DNA of 64,000 bases, taken from contig NZ_QFFK01000007.1 in the NCBI RefSeq assembly GCF_003149455.1, forward strand, positions 186,001 through 250,000, written 5' to 3'. A model generated the notes under the pieces. That model did not search any database. It was not told the origin of the DNA and saw only the letters and a program-made list of their open reading frames with translations. Position 1 is the first letter of the stretch, and each line of letters opens with the position of its first letter. The DNA comes from Chitinophaga deserti (GTDB lineage Bacteria > Bacteroidota > Bacteroidia > Chitinophagales > Chitinophagaceae). The position numbers and the translations under genes are program-made. Of the stretch, positions 7,022 through 15,529 are shown piece after piece.

Positions 7022-8857
7022 ATGAAGAAGCAATTGCTCGTATGGTTACTGGCCGCCTCTATGGCCAATGCGCAGGAATATAAGCCGGTTTCGGGCCGCA
7101 TTATGTCGCCCTGGGCAGAACAGCTTAAAGCCGACAGTGTTTTACAGGAACACCCCCGCCCGCAGTTTGAACGGGGCGGCACCTGGAAGAATCTCAACGG
7201 ATTATGGAATTACGCCCTCACTGCACGTAACAGTGGCCGTCCCGCTGCATGGGAAGGGAAGATCCTTGTGCCTTTCTGTATCGAATCCGCCCTTAGCGGT
7301 GTAGGTAAAACAGTGGGGAAAGATAAGCTGCTCTGGTACCAGCAAAACTTTACCCTGCCGGCAGATGCCAAAGGCAAAAAGATATTACTGCACTTCGGGG
7401 CGGTTGACTGGGATACGGAAGTATATGTAAATGGCCAGCTCGCCGTACATCACCAGGGTGGCTTCGACCCCTTTACTGCCGATATCACCCCATATCTCAA
7501 AAAGACAAAGCAGCAGGAAGTGGTTGTAAAAGTTTGGGACCCTACCGACGAAGGCCCTCAGCCCCGTGGTAAACAGGTCCGTAAACCAGAAGGTATCTGG
7601 TATACACCCGTTACCGGTATCTGGCAAACCGTGTGGCTCGAAACCGTTCCCGTTACCTATCTCTCCGCTGTGCGCCAAACGCCGGACATCGACGCACAAA
7701 CGCTGACCGTGGAAACCACCGTGGTAAACCCCGTGGAAGGAGATATGGTGAAGCTGACAGCCATGAACGGTGACGCAGTAGTAGCAGAAACCGAAACCAC
7801 ACCCGGTGGTACTGCCGTCCTGAAGATCGCCTCGCCGGAACTATGGTCCCCCGAAAAGCCCTTCCTCTACAACCTCCGCCTGAGCATTGTACGCAAGGGC
7901 AAAGCGGTGGATGAAGTGAAGAGCTACTTCGCCATGCGTAAGATCAGCATGGCTAAAGATCAGGCGGGTATCCAGCGAATGCTGCTGAATAATAAGTTCC
8001 TTTTCCAATATGGCCCGCTCGACCAGGGTTGGTGGCCCGACGGGTTGTATACCGCCCCATCCGATGCTGCACTGAAGTTTGACGTGGAGAAAACGAAGGA
8101 GATGGGTTTCAATATGATCCGCAAACATATCAAGGTAGAACCTGCACGCTGGTATTACCATTGCGATAAGCTGGGAATGCTCGTTTGGCAGGATATGCCC
8201 AGCGGCGACCTGGGCAACCACTGGGAAATGCGCCCCGGTATCATTGGCCGTGCGAACGACAAACAACGCAGTCCAGAATCCGAAGGGTATTATCGCAAAG
8301 AGTGGAACGCTATTATGGGAACCCTGCACAATGTGCCCTCCATCGTGGTGTGGGTGCCATTCAACGAAGCATGGGGCCAGTTTAAAACGAAAGACATCAC
8401 TGAATGGACGATGGCCAAAGACCCTTCCCGCCTCGTTAACTCTGCCAGCGGCGGTAACTTCGAGCTTACGGGCCACATCATCGACCTGCATAATTACCCC
8501 GACCCCGTTATGCCCGACCCGGTATATTTCGGGGAGAAGCAAATCATCGTATTGGGTGAGTTCGGCGGACTGGGCCTGCCGGTAGACGGGCACGTATGGC
8601 AGCAGAAAGACAACTGGGGATACCAGACCTTTAAAACTGCCGGGGAGCTTTTTACGCGTTACGACAGCTATATGGAAAGGATGGAGAAGCTAATCCGCCA
8701 GGGGCTTTCGGCAGCTGTATATACCCAAACCACCGATGTGGAAGTGGAAACGAACGGGCTTATGACCTACGACCGTAAAGTTTTCAAGAACCCGGTAGAA
8801 GCCTTTTACAAAGCACATCAGCGGCTTTACAAATCCGGCCTCGTCAAGATCCCTTGA
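7022..8857 (+). CDS. Secreted glycoside hydrolase family 2 protein (beta-galactosidase/glucuronidase type)
   Basis: The start was placed at the ATG that opens a signal peptide (MKKQLLVWLLAASMANAQ) rather than 36 codons upstream, where the extension looks non-coding. The mature enzyme has the GH2 order: sugar-binding jelly roll (about 50-200, with LLHFGAVDWDTEVYVNGQ and HHQGGFDPFTADIT), an immunoglobulin-like domain (about 200-300) and a TIM barrel from about 310. The acid/base is Glu449 in WVPFNEAWGQ and the nucleophile is Glu513 in VLGEFGG. NMIRKHIKVEPARWYYHCDKLG is the usual barrel entry. At 611 residues it is a compact member. The exact beta-glycoside cleaved cannot be assigned. Confidence 0.9.
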   Translation: MKKQLLVWLLAASMANAQEYKPVSGRIMSPWAEQLKADSVLQEHPRPQFERGGTWKNLNGLWNYALTARNSGRPAAWEGKILVPFCIESALSGVGKTVGKDKLLWYQQNFTLPADAKGKKILLHFGAVDWDTEVYVNGQLAVHHQGGFDPFTADITPYLKKTKQQEVVVKVWDPTDEGPQPRGKQVRKPEGIWYTPVTGIWQTVWLETVPVTYLSAVRQTPDIDAQTLTVETTVVNPVEGDMVKLTAMNGDAVVAETETTPGGTAVLKIASPELWSPEKPFLYNLRLSIVRKGKAVDEVKSYFAMRKISMAKDQAGIQRMLLNNKFLFQYGPLDQGWWPDGLYTAPSDAALKFDVEKTKEMGFNMIRKHIKVEPARWYYHCDKLGMLVWQDMPSGDLGNHWEMRPGIIGRANDKQRSPESEGYYRKEWNAIMGTLHNVPSIVVWVPFNEAWGQFKTKDITEWTMAKDPSRLVNSASGGNFELTGHIIDLHNYPDPVMPDPVYFGEKQIIVLGEFGGLGLPVDGHVWQQKDNWGYQTFKTAGELFTRYDSYMERMEKLIRQGLSAAVYTQTTDVEVETNGLMTYDRKVFKNPVEAFYKAHQRLYKSGLVKIP

Positions 8858-8979
8858 GTTTCCGGACATGCGATTATTGCCGGTCATCCCGGAACCGCGG
8901 CTGCGAGTCGCGGAATGTCAGTATATTGCCTGACTAAACCTGACAACCGTAAAATCGCATATTTTAATCAACAACCATT

Positions 8980-11832
8980 ATGAAACGTACGTTTTTGTTA
9001 CTGACGCTTGCGGCTGCAAGCGTCTTTTCTCTGACGGGGAACCCTGCATTCGCCCAGAAAGTGGCCGCCGGAGGCACAGCAGCAGCGGGTGGGGCAGGGC
9101 AGAAGATCCCCGCCGATCCGGATCTGAGAACAGGTAAGCTGAGCAATGGCCTTACCTACTACATCCGCAAAAATGCCGAACCCCGTAACCGCGCGGTGCT
9201 TTACATGGCGCTCAAAGCAGGCTCCCTCATGGAAAGCGATGCCCAGCAGGGCCTTGCTCACTTCACGGAGCACATGGCTTTCAACGGTACAAAAGACTTC
9301 CCCAAAAACGAACTCATCAATTACCTGCAGAAAGCCGGTGTGAAGTTCGGAGCCGATCTCAATGCTTACACTTCCTTCGACCAAACCGTTTACCAGCTGC
9401 CTATCCCTACCGATAGCGCTGAGCTGTTCAAGAATGGTTTCAAGATCCTCGCCAACTGGGCAGGGCACATCAGCATGCTCTCTCCGGATATTGATGAAGA
9501 GCGCGGTGTAATCGTGGAAGAAGAGCGCCAGCGTGGTAAGAACGCCCAGAGCCGCATCCAGCAGGAGCTGCTCCCGGTTATCCTGCACGGCTCCCGCTAT
9601 GCACAGCGTATCCCCATCGGGAAAATCGATATCATTCAGAACTTCAAGCACGAAGAGATCCGTAATTTTTACCGCGACTGGTACCGTCCCAACCTCCAGG
9701 CGGTTATTGCCGTAGGAGATTTTGACGTGGATGCCGTGGAAGCACTCATTAAAGAGAACTTCGGTAAGCTCACCAACCCCGCCAAGCCCAAGCCGCATGT
9801 TTCTTACGATATGCCCGGTAACAAGGAGCCCATCGTGAAAATCGTTACAGATAAGGAATTCCCTTACAACGTGGCTTTCGCTTTCATCCGTCAATCCAGC
9901 AAACCTACCCATACTACTTCCGATATCCGGAACAGTATGGTGATCAACATGGCTAACGCTATGCTGGGTGCGCGTATCAGCGAACTGAAGCAGAAAGGCA
10001 CTGCGCCTTTCGTGGAAGGATCTGCATCTTACGGTTCTTACCAGCAGGGCCTCATCCCCAATCTCAATTCTGCTACCTTACTCGCCGTAACCAAGAACGG
10101 GGCCGATCTGGCTAAAGGTCTTGCCGGTGTAATGACAGAGTTTGAGCGCATGGTACAATTCGGCTTTACCGCTTCCGAGCTGGAGGTAGTGAAAAAACAA
10201 ACCGAAGCTGCAAACGAAAAAGCCAACCGCGAAAAGGATAAAATTCCTTCCAACACTTTTGTACAGGCTTACCTGAAAAACTTCATGTACGGCTCTCCGG
10301 TGCTCAGCCCCGATTTCCGTTATGAGATCTCCAAAAAGTTCCTGAACGAGATCACGCTGGAAGAAATCAACGCAGCAGCTAAAAAGATGCTGGGTAAAGA
10401 AAACCTGACCATCATCGTACAGGCTCCTGAAAAGGAAAAAGCCACACTGCCCACAGCAGAACAACTCCTCACCGCACTCCGCGATGCAGGAAAAGGACTG
10501 AAGCCTTACGAAGACAATAAGATCAACAAACCGCTGCTGGAAAAGAAACCCATCGCCGGTAAAGTAACCAGCACCGAAAAGATAGAAGGCATCGGTGTTA
10601 CCAAACTCACGCTTTCCAATGGCGTAGTGGTATACCTGAAACCTACTGATTTCAAGAACGACCAGATTATCTTCTCCTCCTACGGCCAGGGTGGTAACTC
10701 CCAGGCAGATGATAAGGATCTCACAGCCGTGAATTATGCTGGTAACATCCCTGCTGATGGCATCGGTGATTTCGATAATGCTTCGCTGCGTAAAATGATG
10801 GCAGGTACTACCGCTTCAGCACAGTCATATATCAGCGAACTCTACCAGGGTTACAGCGGCAGCGCTTCTCCGAAAGATCTGGAAACCGCTCTGCAGCTGG
10901 TTTATGCATATGCTACCAATCCCCGGAAAGATCCCGTAATGTTCAAAAAGAACCTGGAAGATTACATCGTATACATCCAGAATTCTGACGACAGTCCGGA
11001 TAACGTATTCGGCGATACGGTTAACGCCGTACTTACCGGTAACAGCATCCGCGAAAAGAAAGCGACCGTGGCAGATATTGCCCAGATCAACCTCGACCGT
11101 TCTTTCGAGTTCTACAGAAGCCGTTTTGCAGACAACAGTGGTCAGACATTCGTGTTTGTAGGCAACTTCGATATTGCGGCTATCACCCCACTGCTGGAAA
11201 CTTACCTTGGTGGCCTGCCGGCGAATAATCGTGCCGAGAAGTACATCGATCGTGGCGTTCGCCCCCTTAGCGGCAAAGTTGAGCGCATCGTGAAGAAGGG
11301 TATTGAAGACAAAGCGCAGGTGAAACTGTTCTTCTACAACAGCTACCCCTTCAGCATGGAGAACAATATGCAGCTGAGTGCCCTGAGCGACATCCTGGAG
11401 TTTAAGGTACTGGAGCGCCTCCGCGAAAAAGAAGGCGGTGTGTACAGTCCGAATGTGGGCGTAGGTTATGAGAAGCTGCCTTATGGCAACTACAATCTGT
11501 CTATTTCCTTCAGCTGCGCACCGGCTAACGTAGATAAACTGGTAAACGCTTCGCTGGAAGAGATCGAAAAGATCAAGAAGAACGGTGCTACTGCGGAAGA
11601 CGTAGAGAAGTTCAAAGCAGAATACCGCCGCTCACTGGAAGTAAACCTACGCGAAAACAATTTCTGGCTGAACTACCTCACCGGTAAATTCAAGAACGGT
11701 GAAGATGCTACTTCTGTACTCACGCAGAACGAGCGCCTGAACCAAGTTACACCCGAGAGCGTGAAGGCAGCAGCCAACACTTACCTCAGCAATGCCAACT
11801 ACTTCAAGGCCGCACTGGTGCCTGAGAAATAG
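8980..11832 (+). CDS. Secreted M16-family zinc metalloprotease (pitrilysin/insulinase type)
   Basis: A 950-residue two-lobed M16 peptidase with a signal peptide (cleavage after AFAQ, about residue 26). The N-terminal lobe carries the inverted zinc motif HFTEH (His94, Glu97, His98). The third zinc ligand falls in the DEERGVIVEEER segment (172-183). The C-terminal half repeats the fold without the motif, as is normal, and includes REKEGGVYSPNVGVGYEKLPYG, the family's R/Y substrate-closing block. It should degrade peptides in the periplasm. A strong terminator follows, so it is probably monocistronic. Confidence 0.93.
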   Translation: MKRTFLLLTLAAASVFSLTGNPAFAQKVAAGGTAAAGGAGQKIPADPDLRTGKLSNGLTYYIRKNAEPRNRAVLYMALKAGSLMESDAQQGLAHFTEHMAFNGTKDFPKNELINYLQKAGVKFGADLNAYTSFDQTVYQLPIPTDSAELFKNGFKILANWAGHISMLSPDIDEERGVIVEEERQRGKNAQSRIQQELLPVILHGSRYAQRIPIGKIDIIQNFKHEEIRNFYRDWYRPNLQAVIAVGDFDVDAVEALIKENFGKLTNPAKPKPHVSYDMPGNKEPIVKIVTDKEFPYNVAFAFIRQSSKPTHTTSDIRNSMVINMANAMLGARISELKQKGTAPFVEGSASYGSYQQGLIPNLNSATLLAVTKNGADLAKGLAGVMTEFERMVQFGFTASELEVVKKQTEAANEKANREKDKIPSNTFVQAYLKNFMYGSPVLSPDFRYEISKKFLNEITLEEINAAAKKMLGKENLTIIVQAPEKEKATLPTAEQLLTALRDAGKGLKPYEDNKINKPLLEKKPIAGKVTSTEKIEGIGVTKLTLSNGVVVYLKPTDFKNDQIIFSSYGQGGNSQADDKDLTAVNYAGNIPADGIGDFDNASLRKMMAGTTASAQSYISELYQGYSGSASPKDLETALQLVYAYATNPRKDPVMFKKNLEDYIVYIQNSDDSPDNVFGDTVNAVLTGNSIREKKATVADIAQINLDRSFEFYRSRFADNSGQTFVFVGNFDIAAITPLLETYLGGLPANNRAEKYIDRGVRPLSGKVERIVKKGIEDKAQVKLFFYNSYPFSMENNMQLSALSDILEFKVLERLREKEGGVYSPNVGVGYEKLPYGNYNLSISFSCAPANVDKLVNASLEEIEKIKKNGATAEDVEKFKAEYRRSLEVNLRENNFWLNYLTGKFKNGEDATSVLTQNERLNQVTPESVKAAANTYLSNANYFKAALVPEK

Positions 11833-11853
11833 TATTTGCATCATATCATTTAT

Positions 11854-11886
11854 AAGCGCCCCGCCAGAATTGCGGGGCGCTTTTTT
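11854..11886 (+). terminator. Intrinsic terminator of the M16 protease gene
   Basis: An 11-bp perfect stem (AAGCGCCCCGC with GCGGGGCGCTT) around CAGAATT is followed by a T run. Confidence 0.92.
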
Positions 11887-12051
11887 ATATAAATTAGTTT
11901 GTGCGAAAGTCTGCAATTGAAGTTGTATTTAATCCGACTTTTACAATGCAGGTGAGGATGTGGTTTATAGTTTACCCGGTTTAGCCAGGTAATTGGCAAC
12001 TTTGGTATTTGTCTCCCCCAGTTTTCTCAGACTTTTTATAATTTCGCAGGC

Positions 12052-12822
12052 ATGCTGGAGGAAACGATCTTATTATGCCTTGTGTCATTTTTTGCAGGAT
12101 TTATTGATGCGATAGTAGGTGGAGGGGGCTTACTGCAAACCCCGGCTATTATGATCATCCTGCCCCAATACCCGGTAGCCACATTATTGGGAACCACTAA
12201 AATCCCTTCATTTTCCGGAACCACCCTGGCCGCCTGGCGTTATTCCCGGCATGTAAACCTCGACTGGAAACTGCTCGCGCAGGTGGCATTGCTCGCCTTC
12301 GGCGGGGCTTTTTTAGGGGCCTATTGTGTTTCCATGATCGATAACCGGATCATAAAGCCCATTATTTTCTTCGTGTTAATTATCGTTGCCGGATACACTT
12401 ATTTCAATAAAAGCTTCGGACAGCCCCGCAACATTGACCATACCCGTACCACTCAACTGGCACTGGGAATGTTTTCCGGTTTCGGTATCGGGTTTTACGA
12501 CGGACTCATCGGCCCGGGTGCAGGTACTTTCCTAATCCTCGTCTTTATCGCTTTCATGGGATATGATTTCCTACATGCTTCCGCCAGTGCCAAACTGATC
12601 AATATGGCTACCAACATTGCATCCTTGTCATATTTCGCCCTTGCCGGACATGTTTTATACAAATTCGCCATTCCCATGGCCGTTTGTAACATGACTGGGG
12701 CCTTTTTTGGCACCCGGCTGGCCCTGTTGAAGGGTAATGCCTTCATCAGGATCTTCTTCCTCATCATCGTTTTCGCCACCCTGCTTCGCTTTGCCTGGGA
12801 TATATGGGTGGCGAATAGCTGA
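12052..12822 (+). CDS. TSUP (TauE/SafE) family membrane permease
   Basis: A 256-residue integral membrane protein with about eight hydrophobic helices. It has the two TauE/SafE signature halves: FFAGFIDAIVGGGGLLQTPA near the N-terminus and GFYDGLIGPGAGTFLILVFI near residue 150. The family moves sulfur-containing anions or organic acids across the inner membrane; the solute here is not evident. No sulfur-metabolism gene is adjacent. Confidence 0.9.
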   Translation: MLEETILLCLVSFFAGFIDAIVGGGGLLQTPAIMIILPQYPVATLLGTTKIPSFSGTTLAAWRYSRHVNLDWKLLAQVALLAFGGAFLGAYCVSMIDNRIIKPIIFFVLIIVAGYTYFNKSFGQPRNIDHTRTTQLALGMFSGFGIGFYDGLIGPGAGTFLILVFIAFMGYDFLHASASAKLINMATNIASLSYFALAGHVLYKFAIPMAVCNMTGAFFGTRLALLKGNAFIRIFFLIIVFATLLRFAWDIWVANS

Positions 12823-13065
12823 TTAATTCTTAGATATTACTTATTGAAAATGAGCTGATAATGTGGGTGGTTTCCATGTCAGACGGTTGTTTGTGCCATC
12901 TATTGGGTATTGTTATGGCCCGGTGTTGAGCTGAAATGTGCCGCGCAACGGCTGCCCGATAGCGGACGAAAGCCCGGTTCCCCTCATTCCAACCCCGGTC
13001 TTCAGGCAGGATGGCTATTAACATAATCCGTGGTCAAGCCGCAGATACCCCGGGGTTATCCCGTA

Positions 13066-13141
13066 GATAAGCCGCCCTTATATAGGGGCGGCTTATGGGC
13101 GGCTTAAGGGCGGGATATAGGCGGCTTAAGGGCGGCTTATC
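13066..13141. repeat. Tandem GGGCGGCTTA(A/T) repeat capped by its own inverted copy
   Basis: Five consecutive 10-12-bp units (13085-13096, 13097-13107, a diverged GGGCGGGATATA at 13108-13119, 13120-13129, 13130-13140) follow an inverted copy GATAAGCCGCCC at 13066-13077. The inverted copy is the exact reverse complement of 13130-13141, and its first 11 bases also pair with the first direct unit. The transcript could therefore fold into alternative hairpins. Confidence 0.8.
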
Positions 13142-13194
13142 TGATTTATTACCGTGCCTTTTAGTTGGCTGCAGGAGGGAGATTCCCTGAATAC

Positions 13195-13219
13195 AAAAAG
13201 GCGCCCGCAAGCGGACGCC
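13195..13219 (-). terminator. Intrinsic terminator of the cytochrome/beta-helix/receptor gene group
   Basis: GGCGTCCGC and GCGGGCGCC (minus strand) pair with one mismatch and are followed by five T. The hairpin lies 32 bp beyond the cytochrome stop codon. Confidence 0.7.
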
Positions 13220-13251
13220 CATTGTTGGCAAGGGATGTATGATTCTTAAGA

Positions 13252-14262
13252 TTACCTGGGTAGTTGGCGTATCCATTCCGCAATAAGGGCTACACCCTCG
13301 CGGTGGGTTACCGTGCGCGCCAGTTCGGGCATGGCCGTTCCGGGCTCATTGCTGTTCATCCGGTAATGGAGGATGGAAGCCTCCGGATTGCCGGGAACTA
13401 CGTCATAATCGAGTCCTCCGGCGCCATTTCCGGCACTTACCGGTCCTTTGAGTACACCGAGCCTTGCAGGAGCCTGCTGACCGTATTCGAGAAATAAACC
13501 GGTATTATCAGCGTCACCGCCTTTGGTATGACAGTGGGCACAGTTCACGTCGAGGTAAGCGCGGGCACGCTCGTTAACCGTGAAATGGACACTATCGTTC
13601 CAGACCGGGAATGGTACCCGCTTCGAAGCGTCGGGAACGCCCTGGATGATGCCGGAAGCGGCCCATTTTTCCAGTTGACCCTGGTAATTAACATTACGTG
13701 CCTTCGGCCCGATAGGGATGAGGGTACCACCCGAAGCATGACAGCGCTTGCAATCGTTGGTATTCGGGATCACATAATGCGTAGGAATCCGGTTACCGCT
13801 ATCGTCAGTAAGGGTAATGGGCACCTGGGCGCCTGCCACCCATTTCACGGCTTCGGTTTGCTCCGCATTCCATTTGTAATTCATGACCTTCCATTTCCCG
13901 TCGGCCACATCTTTATGCAGGAGCCTGGTTTCGAGGAGCACTTCTTTACCCAGACTGTCGCGGTACGCGAAATTCTTGATCAGGTAAGTGCCGTCGGGGA
14001 ACCCCAGGGAGCCGGTGTCGGTATACTGCATGGTATTGCCTTCAGGCAAAACAATAAAGCGCCTTTTTACCGTGTAATCGGTGAAGAGCGGCGTTGCCAG
14101 CTCATAAGGGTGCACCCGCGGGGAGGGCGACAGTTCCTTCAGTTGTCCGGTAAAGAAACCGTAATCCGAAAGCTTATCGAGGAACCCCACCGGGTGCTTT
14201 GCGGGCTGGGCGCAGCCCGTTGCGAACATTCCGATCCATGCCAGAGCTATCACTATTCTCAT
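13252..14262 (-). CDS. Diheme c-type cytochrome lipoprotein (SO2930/HNE_0200 family)
   Basis: The signal sequence ends in the lipobox FATGC (Cys17), so the protein is predicted to be lipid-anchored outside the inner membrane. Two heme c attachment motifs are present, CKRCH (Cys171, Cys174, His175) and CAHCH (Cys241, Cys244, His245). A late MPELAR segment could supply a Met axial ligand. The N-terminal domain with LSDYGFF, PLFTDYTVKRRF and LPEG is typical of the TIGR03806-type family, whose members are known to sit beside a TIGR03805-type beta-helix protein, exactly as here. It lies 11 bp after the beta-helix gene, in one transcript with it and the TonB receptor. It presumably carries electrons for an extracytoplasmic redox step; the substrate is unknown. 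Confidence 0.88.
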   Translation of the reverse strand: MRIVIALAWIGMFATGCAQPAKHPVGFLDKLSDYGFFTGQLKELSPSPRVHPYELATPLFTDYTVKRRFIVLPEGNTMQYTDTGSLGFPDGTYLIKNFAYRDSLGKEVLLETRLLHKDVADGKWKVMNYKWNAEQTEAVKWVAGAQVPITLTDDSGNRIPTHYVIPNTNDCKRCHASGGTLIPIGPKARNVNYQGQLEKWAASGIIQGVPDASKRVPFPVWNDSVHFTVNERARAYLDVNCAHCHTKGGDADNTGLFLEYGQQAPARLGVLKGPVSAGNGAGGLDYDVVPGNPEASILHYRMNSNEPGTAMPELARTVTHREGVALIAEWIRQLPR

Positions 14263-14273
14263 TTCTTCAAATA

Positions 14274-15518
14274 CTATTTACAAATGAAAGGTTGCATATC
14301 CGTGCCCGGTTTCCAGGCTGGAGTGCCGATGTTCATTCCGTCGGCATTCACAAACAGGTTCTCACCCGGTTGCTGGATACAGATGGAATCGGGATTGATT
14401 TTCTTCTCCTGAGTGATGACGTTGGTGCTGATGCCGTCGTAAACGATAGGCGGAATTCTTTTACCAATGGCTTTTTCAATACCAACGAGGATCTGCCCGG
14501 TATGGTGCTTGTAAGCTGCTTCGGGGAACGCTGCGCCCATTTCTATCGTGTTGTTATGGATATAGATGTTTTTGGAAACCGGGAAGTAGCTGGCATTGAT
14601 TTTTTCACCTGCTTTAGCATCCACGAAAAAGCCGGACACGAGGGCAATGGCGGCGGAATTGTTATTGATGATCTTGTTATTATAGATCTCCACATCAGAG
14701 GTTGCCTGGATAATAATGCCGCAGCCGGGCGCTGCATTACCTACGCCCCAGGTAGTGCCGAAGCTGCCTGATTTGGCGAAGTTCCGCTCATTATTATCGT
14801 GGATGTTGTTGTTGTAAGCCTTCACCTGTCCGCCGCGCTGGGAGAGGTCCGGCAGGTCGAACACGAGGAAGCCGGCGGTATTGCCGTAAAACTCATTGTC
14901 GTATACTTCTGCGTTGGTAGTGTTCTCTATTTCGCAGCCGGCTACGTTTTTATATGCTTTGCTCTTTCTTACAATAGCCTTGTTGGATTGCCCTACATAG
15001 ATGCCTGCATCAGATGCGCCTTCGGCGTAACAGTCTTCTACCAGTACATTGTTGCAAAGCACGGGATAGATACCGTATCCGCCGCTGGTGGAGTCTGCCA
15101 CTGCCCATATAGCGTGCACATCGCGGATTACAACGTCTTCGCTTTTATTGACTTTCAACAGATCACCCTTGGATTCCCGGATAGTCATACCGGAGATGGT
15201 AAACCCTTTCAGTTCCGCAACCCGGATGCCTTCACCTCCCTGCGTCTGGGCGGAGAAGTCGAGGATCGTTTTGCCGGAACCGGCACCGCTGATACGGATG
15301 TGTTTCAGCTGAACAAGACTAAGGTTGTTAAACTTGTAGGTGCCTTCTTTCAGCTCAATGGCGCTACTGTCTGTAAGCGTGAGGAACGCTTCGGTGATTT
15401 TGCTTTCTTCTCCGGGACTGAACACGAGCGTTTGCTTGTATCCATCCACGGGGGGCTTTTCCGGGGTGCCGCAGGCCGCTATCATTGCGAGGGCCAGGAG
15501 GGAAGAGTAATATTTCAT
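14274..15518 (-). CDS. Parallel beta-helix repeat lipoprotein (TIGR03805-like)
   Basis: The lipobox AMIAAC puts the lipid on Cys16. From about residue 90 to 370 the chain is a run of about 22-residue right-handed beta-helix coils with the usual VxIxxxxIxxNxxxGI rhythm (for example NVLVEDCYAEGASDAGIYV, NAEVYDNEFYGNTAGFLVF, VEIYNNKIINNNSAAIALV). The fold is that of pectate lyases and carbohydrate epimerases, but no catalytic set can be identified. It is translated from the same transcript as the diheme cytochrome (11-bp gap) and the TonB receptor (11-bp gap). The conserved pairing suggests that the beta-helix binds or modifies a ligand that the cytochrome oxidises or reduces. Confidence 0.87.
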   Translation of the reverse strand: MKYYSSLLALAMIAACGTPEKPPVDGYKQTLVFSPGEESKITEAFLTLTDSSAIELKEGTYKFNNLSLVQLKHIRISGAGSGKTILDFSAQTQGGEGIRVAELKGFTISGMTIRESKGDLLKVNKSEDVVIRDVHAIWAVADSTSGGYGIYPVLCNNVLVEDCYAEGASDAGIYVGQSNKAIVRKSKAYKNVAGCEIENTTNAEVYDNEFYGNTAGFLVFDLPDLSQRGGQVKAYNNNIHDNNERNFAKSGSFGTTWGVGNAAPGCGIIIQATSDVEIYNNKIINNNSAAIALVSGFFVDAKAGEKINASYFPVSKNIYIHNNTIEMGAAFPEAAYKHHTGQILVGIEKAIGKRIPPIVYDGISTNVITQEKKINPDSICIQQPGENLFVNADGMNIGTPAWKPGTDMQPFICK

Positions 15519-15529
15519 GTAAATGGTTT

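Larger units (their letters stand above)
12823..13251. other. 430-bp gene-free stretch with palindromes and tandem repeats
   Basis: No coding frame is convincing. The left 200 bp looks featureless. The right half holds the near-palindrome GATACCCCGGGGTTATC (13044-13060), the tandem repeat annotated separately, and the terminator of the cytochrome gene. Confidence 0.6.

Noticed and set aside
8998..9912. Long minus-strand frame opposite the M16 protease
   Set aside because: It mirrors the codon structure of the strongly supported protease gene on the plus strand and has no recognisable domain; the same holds for the long antisense frames opposite SusC, SufB and GH2.
13085..13140. Tandem GGGCGGCTTA units as a small CRISPR-like array
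   Set aside because: The units are only 10-12 bp and directly adjacent, with no spacers and no cas genes nearby.
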